Shown here: positions 5,089-9,703 of the stretch, piece after piece
How positions within the stretch are numbered: position 1 is the stretch's first letter
How the letters are laid out: every line of letters starts with the position of its first letter
NCBI GenBank assembly: GCA_037144355.1
Contig: JBAWWY010000039.1
Location: 1-9,703, forward strand
Direction: 5' to 3'
From: JBAWWY01 sp037144355
Lineage (GTDB): Bacteria > Bacillota > Clostridia > Peptostreptococcales > Anaerovoracaceae
DNA length: 9,703 nucleotides
The notes under the pieces: model-generated
Told to the model about the DNA's origin: nothing
Databases searched by the model: none
Seen by the model: only the letters and a program-made list of their open reading frames with translations
Position numbers and translations under genes: made by a program

Positions 5089-7680
5089 TTATTGTTTTGA
5101 TTTTATGATTGAAAAATACTTCCTAATTCTTTCAAAATTCATTATTAAAATTATTAAGAAAAAACAGAATAATGATATAATAAATCCTGGAACTAGTCCT
5201 TCGGAAATATAATCCATACTGATTCTATGAAGACCAGTTTTAAGCGAGAAGCAAATAAATGTCTTATCAAAAATCTGTGGTTCAATTTTTATTCCATCGA
5301 CTTTAATAGTCCAACCTTTATCGAAAGGAATGGAAGTAAAGAATAAATTCTTGTCTTTAACTTGAACGGATCCTTCGATATGAGTATCTGAATAGTTAGT
5401 AATACGGAATTCAGACTGTTTAAGTATTTCAATAGAATTTTTAAGATTTAAAATATTTAATGATGCAAAATAAGTTCTATTGACAATTTTTGTTTTCATA
5501 TTTTGTATAAATTTTGCTTGAACAATTTCACCATTTTTGAAATCACCTAAGAACACGGAACAATTCTTTTCTGAATCGAAAATATTTGTGATAAAGACAT
5601 TATTGACATAGAGCTTGCAACCTTCATCGACATCTGACGTTATGAACGCGTAAATTGGACCATTTTGCGGCGCAGGAAATGTATAATAAACAACTCCTGG
5701 GTCTTGTAGTTTGCGTTTTGTAAAGTTTAATTTATCACCAACTTGTGTATAAACTAAATTTGAAGATGTAACTTTAACATTTTCAACATTTGTAAAACAA
5801 GGAGCCTTTGTTTTCGACATGTCAAGTATTAGTTTCTCTTGATTTGAATAGGGGTTTAGGCTCTCATAAGATTGACTAATACTATTACTATCAATCATAA
5901 AACCTAAATTAAGGGCAAACGGATTTTCATATACAGTAACATCATTCTTCACATAAATCGGATTATAATATCCGTTAATAGGTTCTTTCGACATAATATA
6001 TTTTATACCTAAAAGACTGTCCGCCCAAAGGGTCGCCCCATTATAAATAGTTCGAGTATTTTCTTTTGCAAGACCAATTTGGCCACAGAAGTTATTTACG
6101 GATTGCTGGTAGATTGAAGTATAGTTTGTCACACCCTTGTAACCGAAAGCAATAGCTTCGTTTCTACTCCTATAAAAATTCATTTCCATCCTATAAAAGC
6201 TTTTATCTTGATTTTGTATTTTATCAATGATAGGTAACATTTTATCTCTGAAATTAGTGTAGACACTCCTATCTTTAAAACCTATTTGAGTATCTAAGCC
6301 ATTAATCATAACATTTGTATTATAATATAGTTCTCCAATAGTTAAAAAAAGCAAAATAATAATAATATATTTTTTCAAGTCGATATTTATGCTCAATCTG
6401 GATAAGCAAGCGATGTAAGATCCAAGGAGTATATATGTGACAATTATAGATTCAATAGGTAAGTACTTGTAATTTAACTGTTGGATTATAAAAGCTAAAA
6501 TAAAAGTTATTGCTATAGTTCCGATAATATTAGAAACTTTAATAAAGTGAATATTAAGCCAGGATTTATACGCTATTAATATTAGGAAAAAACAAAACAT
6601 AAAAGAGTATCGGCTTGGAAACCAATTTGGGGATTGGAAACCATGCCACGCTATATCAGGAATATTTAGGGTCATACTCAATATAAAAATTGCCAATACA
6701 ATTCCACTTAAAATTTTATCTCGTTTATCAATAGCGACATTTAAGAAAAATAGAATTGCCAGTACTGTGATAAAAATTCCACAGTAAATATTGGGCATGC
6801 CTAGATTATTTATATTTTCATAGGATCCTACAAATAGTCGTGATGCCATTTCATAAAAATTAAACTTAACTTCAAGAGCTGGAAGAATATATGCCCCACT
6901 TATTTTACCTTGTTTTAAAGCGTATATTGTTGGTAATAAAAGCCAAGATGAAAGGCCTATTGAAAGAAGTGTCCCCCATGTGAAAGTAATAAACGTTTTA
7001 CCAATCTTTTTATAATCAAATATTTTGGATTGAAAAACTCGATATATCAAATAAATAACTGTAAAAATTCCGATTGAATAAGAAAGATAATAGCATGAAA
7101 TAAACATAATTGATAAACTGATAATGTATATAATAGGTTTTTCCCCAATGATAATTTTCTCGACCCCGATAATAATAATAGGTAACCAAATAAGACTATC
7201 AAGCCACATAATATTTTGAGCATACAAAACAGAAAAGGACATTAAAGCGTAAAAAGATGAGAAGATAACTAAGGTTAGGTCATTTTTTTTAAATAGAAAA
7301 TTTAACAAAATTGAGAAAGTTAAACCTGATAAGCTAACCTTCAAAACAGTTAGTGTTAGGATTGCTTCAGTTAGATTCTTTTCGGGAAAGAGAAGGGTTA
7401 AAAATGATAAAGGGCTGGATAAATAATAAGAGTAAAAGCCAATAAAATTTCCACCTAAAGTTTTACCCCATGAATAAAGAAAACTACGGTCTCCCAAAAC
7501 AATATTGCGAAGGCAAGCAAAATAATCAACGTATTGATTATACATATCAAGAATTAGCAGGGACTTTTTGCCAAAAGGATAAATTCCAAAAGTAAAAAGT
7601 ACTAGTAGCAAAATTAAACCGGGAATTAGAAAAGATAATATATAATAAAAATTACTTTTTAGCTTATTATTAAAATTCAT
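5089..7680 (-). CDS. YfhO-family polytopic membrane glycosyltransferase-like protein (GT-C fold)
   Basis: This large membrane protein has 863 residues. YfhO in Bacillus subtilis is needed for glycosylation of lipoteichoic acid, acting outside the membrane on a sugar delivered by an undecaprenyl-phosphate carrier. Here a transmembrane helix at about 12-33 leads into an external loop with LDMYNQYVDYF. D45 is the likely GT-C catalytic acid and D52 is nearby. About a dozen further hydrophobic helices run to about residue 460. A large external domain follows, ending in the family signature PFDKGWTIKVDGIKI and then GLHRISMDYISEG, before a last helix and a basic end. The start at 7680 has AAGGAG (7695-7690) nine bases upstream. 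It is divergent from the GtrA/GT2 operon, 136 bases away, which strongly suggests one pathway. The acceptor is unknown. I see no strong terminator right after its stop. Confidence 0.85.
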   Translation of the reverse strand: MNFNNKLKSNFYYILSFLIPGLILLLVLFTFGIYPFGKKSLLILDMYNQYVDYFACLRNIVLGDRSFLYSWGKTLGGNFIGFYSYYLSSPLSFLTLLFPEKNLTEAILTLTVLKVSLSGLTFSILLNFLFKKNDLTLVIFSSFYALMSFSVLYAQNIMWLDSLIWLPIIIIGVEKIIIGEKPIIYIISLSIMFISCYYLSYSIGIFTVIYLIYRVFQSKIFDYKKIGKTFITFTWGTLLSIGLSSWLLLPTIYALKQGKISGAYILPALEVKFNFYEMASRLFVGSYENINNLGMPNIYCGIFITVLAILFFLNVAIDKRDKILSGIVLAIFILSMTLNIPDIAWHGFQSPNWFPSRYSFMFCFFLILIAYKSWLNIHFIKVSNIIGTIAITFILAFIIQQLNYKYLPIESIIVTYILLGSYIACLSRLSINIDLKKYIIIILLFLTIGELYYNTNVMINGLDTQIGFKDRSVYTNFRDKMLPIIDKIQNQDKSFYRMEMNFYRSRNEAIAFGYKGVTNYTSIYQQSVNNFCGQIGLAKENTRTIYNGATLWADSLLGIKYIMSKEPINGYYNPIYVKNDVTVYENPFALNLGFMIDSNSISQSYESLNPYSNQEKLILDMSKTKAPCFTNVENVKVTSSNLVYTQVGDKLNFTKRKLQDPGVVYYTFPAPQNGPIYAFITSDVDEGCKLYVNNVFITNIFDSEKNCSVFLGDFKNGEIVQAKFIQNMKTKIVNRTYFASLNILNLKNSIEILKQSEFRITNYSDTHIEGSVQVKDKNLFFTSIPFDKGWTIKVDGIKIEPQIFDKTFICFSLKTGLHRISMDYISEGLVPGFIISLFCFFLIILIMNFERIRKYFSIIKSKQ

Positions 7681-7701
7681 CCGATTAGTCTCCTTAAGTA
7701 T

Positions 7702-7730
7702 ATTTTATGCGATTAGAAAACATTTGACAA
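7702..7730 (-). promoter_or_regulatory. Sigma-A promoter of the YfhO-family gene
   Basis: On the minus strand, TTGTCA (7730-7725) and TAAAAT (7707-7702) are exactly 17 bases apart, each differing from consensus by one base. The start point would lie near 7695, leaving a very short leader that begins about at the ribosome binding site. The -35 box overlaps that of the opposite promoter. Confidence 0.6.
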
Positions 7731-7752
7731 AAATATGATACAATAATACCAT
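7724..7752 (+). promoter_or_regulatory. Possible sigma-A promoter of the GtrA-GT2 operon
   Basis: A perfect TTGACA at 7724-7729 is followed, after 17 bases, by TACCAT (7747-7752), a 4 of 6 match to TATAAT. Alternative -10-like boxes (TACAAT at 7739 and 7753) have unsuitable spacing. The -35 box shares five bases with the -35 box of the divergent promoter, so the two would compete for polymerase. This is weaker than the minus-strand promoter. Confidence 0.4.
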
Positions 7753-7816
7753 TACAATAATAGCATAAGTTATTCATAGTCCACAACTACTTTAATCAAT
7801 TGTTGAAAGGATCAGG

Positions 7817-8233
7817 ATGTCTAAAGAAGTCGGTTCTTCTGTGGGAACGGTTACTCAAAGTTCTCTTAATAAATTTATAAAGTACATAATTACTGGCCTC
7901 TTAGCCTTTAGTATTGAGTATAGTTTGTACTTGATTCTTTATACAAAACTTCATCTTCATTATATTATTGCTAGTGTGATTGTATATTCGATCGTATTTT
8001 GGTTTTCTTTTCTTGGGAATCGATATTGGGCTTTTCAATCAAAAGGTGATATAAAAAATCAACTTTTTCTATATGCATTGCTTTTCATGTTTAATCTAAT
8101 AGTTTCAAATATTTTCGTCATGTATTTGCTTACGAGTATAATGGGAATAAGCCCATTCATAACTCCGTTTATAAAAGCGGGGTTAGTTGTTTGCTGGAAT
8201 TTTATTTTCTATAAGAAATATATTTATAAATAA
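7817..8233 (+). CDS. GtrA-family membrane protein (putative polyprenyl-phosphate-sugar flippase)
   Basis: This small integral membrane protein of 138 residues has the usual GtrA length. Four hydrophobic helices are visible at about 21-43, 49-68, 83-107 and 114-134. The family signature NRYWAF is at 68-73, after helix two. A second family-typical end, WNFIFYKKYIYK, closes the protein. Members such as GtrA of Shigella phages and GtcA of Listeria and Bacillus are thought to move undecaprenyl-phosphate-linked sugars across the membrane for use outside. The start has GAAAGGA at 7805-7811, five bases upstream. It is the first gene of a two-gene operon, with the glycosyltransferase that would make its substrate 35 bases downstream. 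The family call is firm; the sugar and direct flippase activity are inferred. Confidence 0.9.
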   Translation: MSKEVGSSVGTVTQSSLNKFIKYIITGLLAFSIEYSLYLILYTKLHLHYIIASVIVYSIVFWFSFLGNRYWAFQSKGDIKNQLFLYALLFMFNLIVSNIFVMYLLTSIMGISPFITPFIKAGLVVCWNFIFYKKYIYK

Positions 8234-8268
8234 CAAATATAAGTTTAATTTTTAAGAGGTGAAGTGAT

Positions 8269-9204
8269 ATGAAAAAAATATCAATTGTAGTTCCTTGCTA
8301 TTGTGAAGAGGCATCATTACCTCTTTTCTACGAGTCAATTGAGAAAGTGTCCTTAAAATTGTCCGAATGCTGTTTTGAGTTTATTTTTATTGATGATGGT
8401 TCAAAAGATAATACTCTACAAATCATTAAAGATTTAAAAATCAAAGATCAGCGCGTTGAATATATTTCTTTTTCAAGAAACTTTGGGAAAGAAGCTGCAA
8501 TCTATGCAGGATTGCAAAACAGCAAGGGAGATTATGTAGTAGTAATAGATGCTGATTTACAGCATTCACCAGATCTCATTCCTGAGATGTACAATTTAGT
8601 CGTTAATGAAGGATATGATTGCGTGGCAACTCGTAGGACAAATAGGGCTGGCGAGCCATTTTTTCGCTCCTTTTTTGCAAAGCAATTTTATAAATTTATA
8701 AATAAGGTGTCGAAAGTTGAATTCGTTGACGGAGCAATGGACTTCCGTTTTATGACTCGGCAAGTAGTCCAGGCAATATTAAATGTTAAGGAATATAATA
8801 GGTTCTCAAAAGGAATTTTTGAATGGGTTGGATTTAGAAGAACTTACATTGAATGCCCAAATATCCCTCGTATAGCAGGAAATTCAAACTGGTCATTCTG
8901 GGGATTACTTTTATATTCGTTAGACGGGATAATAGCTTTTTCAACAGTTCCTTTGGCAATCGCTTCCTTTACAGGTCTGTTGTTTTGCTTTTTAGCGATA
9001 ACGCTTATTTGCTATGTTGTTGTTAAAACTTTGCTTTATGGAGATCCTGTAGCTGGGTATCCAACATTAATTTGTATCATTTTACTTATCGGTGGGCTCC
9101 AATTATTTTGTATTGGAATACTTGGACAATATCTATCAAAGACTTATCTCGAAACAAAAGAAAGACCTATTTATATTTCTAAAGAGTCAAGTATTGCAAT
9201 ATAA
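8269..9204 (+). CDS. GT2 family polyprenyl-phosphate glycosyltransferase (GtrB/CsbB/DPM1-like)
   Basis: This enzyme should transfer a sugar from a nucleotide donor to undecaprenyl phosphate on the inner face of the membrane, supplying the GtrA and YfhO partners. It has 311 residues. The GT-A catalytic domain shows VPCYCEE at 8-14 (the common motif is PxYNEE, so Cys replaces Asn) and IDDGSKDNT at 41-49. SRNFGKE is at 69-75, and the metal-binding D94-A-D96-L-Q follows. A DFR segment comes further on. Two C-terminal helices (about 223-250 and 263-285) and the closing QYLSKTYLETKERPIYI are typical of GtrB, CsbB and ArnC-like members. The ribosome binding site AAGAGGTG at 8254-8261 lies seven bases before ATG. 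The sugar cannot be told from sequence; glucose, GlcNAc or galactose are all possible. Confidence 0.92.
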   Translation: MKKISIVVPCYCEEASLPLFYESIEKVSLKLSECCFEFIFIDDGSKDNTLQIIKDLKIKDQRVEYISFSRNFGKEAAIYAGLQNSKGDYVVVIDADLQHSPDLIPEMYNLVVNEGYDCVATRRTNRAGEPFFRSFFAKQFYKFINKVSKVEFVDGAMDFRFMTRQVVQAILNVKEYNRFSKGIFEWVGFRRTYIECPNIPRIAGNSNWSFWGLLLYSLDGIIAFSTVPLAIASFTGLLFCFLAITLICYVVVKTLLYGDPVAGYPTLICIILLIGGLQLFCIGILGQYLSKTYLETKERPIYISKESSIAI

Positions 9205-9220
9205 TAATTTGAGATAATGT

Positions 9221-9260
9221 GAATGGAGTGTTTACCTATTGGCAAACACTCCATTCTTTT
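9221..9260 (+). terminator. Rho-independent terminator of the GtrA-GT2 operon
   Basis: A perfect 13-bp stem pairs 9221-9233 with 9244-9256. Two more G-C pairs may form beyond one mismatch, leaving a TATT loop. TTTT and further A/T follow on the plus strand. It begins 17 bases after the glycosyltransferase stop. It lies 36 bases from the stop of the convergent LPxTG gene and may serve that too, although there is no T tract on the minus strand. Confidence 0.85.
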
Positions 9261-9291
9261 AATTTAATGATTCTTAATGATTTTCAATTAT

Positions 9292-9703
9292 TTATTTTTT
9301 TCTTCTTCTCATTACTATACCACCACTTGCTATTATTATACCAAGCCCATAAAGAATAGATGGATCTAAGCCACCAGTTTTAGGTAGGCTTGCGGGTGCT
9401 GCAGGTAGGGGTTCATCAATAACTGGTACGACAGAGGTTACCACAGGTCCTGCTGGAATTATTGGTTGGTCGATTATTATTTCAGTGGTTGCTACAGGGG
9501 CTGTTGTAGTTATTTCTTCTGTTGTGGTATGATGACGCCTTTCGGTAGTCGTCACATTATCGGAAGTTGTTACTTCATCGGAAGTTGTCACTTGATCGGA
9601 AGTTGTCACTTGATCGGAAGTTGTCACTTGATCGGAAGTTGTCACTTCATCGGAAGTTGTCACTTCATCGGAAGTTGTCACTTCATCGGAAGTTGTCACT
9701 TCA
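9292..9703 (-). CDS. LPxTG-anchored surface protein, C-terminal part (5' end outside window)
   Basis: This is the wall-anchoring end of another sortase substrate. The frame is open to the right edge. The first Met-like codon there is a GTG (Val) inside the repeat, so the true start lies outside. In protein order, eight visible VTTSDx repeats (x is Glu, Gln or Asn) are followed by a degenerate VTTTERRHHTTTEE segment. Next come a Thr/Pro/Val-rich wall spanner, LPKTG (31 residues before the end) and the tail GLDPSILYGLGIIIASGGIV with MRRRKK. The last 31 residues are close to those of the protein ending at 2512, including LPKTGGLDPS, so the two genes and the remnant at 4909 are related at least at the 3' end. 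The Thr/Ser-rich stalk could be an O-glycosylation target, which is speculation. Function of the missing part is unknown. Confidence 0.9.
   Translation of the reverse strand, partial: EVTTSDEVTTSDEVTTSDEVTTSDQVTTSDQVTTSDQVTTSDEVTTSDNVTTTERRHHTTTEEITTTAPVATTEIIIDQPIIPAGPVVTSVVPVIDEPLPAAPASLPKTGGLDPSILYGLGIIIASGGIVMRRRKK
9543..9703 (-). repeat. 18-bp tandem repeat array encoding VTTSD(E/Q/N)
   Basis: Nine consecutive 18-base units, the last cut by the window edge, are in register from 9543. The plus-strand unit is CGGAAGTTGTCACTTCAT, with G for C at position 16 in three successive units (9579-9632), giving Gln for Glu. Unit 9561-9578 has one change, and the innermost unit 9543-9560 is degenerate. 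There are no spacers, so it is a coding tandem repeat. Copy-number change would alter stalk length by six residues per unit without a frameshift. Confidence 0.95.

Noticed and set aside
9543..9703. CRISPR-like regular repeat array
   Set aside because: Units of 18 bases are contiguous with no spacers and stay in frame with an LPxTG protein.
9543..9703. Phase-variable on/off switch by repeat slippage
   Set aside because: The unit is a multiple of three, so copy-number change alters length but does not shift the frame.

Overview
The window looks like a low-GC, Gram-positive anaerobe, most likely a member of the Clostridia. The evidence is a class III (oxygen-sensitive) ribonucleotide reductase with its radical-SAM activase, Gram-positive LPxTG cell-wall sorting signals, strong AGGAG-type ribosome binding sites and a class I cyclic-di-GMP riboswitch. 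The genus cannot be assigned from the sequence alone.

Left part (1-2450, plus strand): housekeeping genes. The 3' part of nrdD (anaerobic NTP reductase, entering from the left edge) is followed 26 bases later by nrdG (its activase). A separate gene, trmB (tRNA m7G46 methyltransferase), comes next. A double hairpin at 2411-2456 ends this block and separates it from the convergent surface-protein gene.

Middle part (2512-5088, minus strand): a large secreted, sortase-anchored surface protein (674 aa from the preferred start). It has a signal peptide, a DUF11-like domain, four InlB/Listeria-Bacteroides repeats, a second DUF11-like domain, a Pro/Val-rich wall spanner and LPKTG. Its leader carries a class I c-di-GMP riboswitch (about 4567-4679). 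Upstream lie a perfect 21-bp inverted repeat with a T tract (4733-4782), a second hairpin (4840-4870), and a 3' remnant of another LPxTG gene (4909-4983). The remnant keeps only the membrane anchor and charged tail.

Right part (5089-9703): a YfhO-family polytopic membrane protein (minus) is divergent from a two-gene operon (plus) encoding a GtrA-family flippase-like protein and a GT2 polyprenyl-phosphate glycosyltransferase. The two sides share a small intergenic region with apparently overlapping -35 boxes. By analogy with characterised CsbB/GtcA/YfhO systems, the three proteins would charge a lipid carrier with a sugar, flip it, and transfer the sugar to a surface polymer outside the cell. 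At the right edge is the 3' end of another LPxTG gene (minus), whose visible part has a Thr/Ser-rich hexapeptide repeat encoded by 18-bp tandem units.

Taken together, positions 2512-9703 form a cell-surface island: paralogous wall-anchored proteins, one under predicted c-di-GMP control, surround a three-component extracellular glycosylation module. Whether that module modifies the wall proteins, a teichoic acid or another polymer cannot be read from the sequence.
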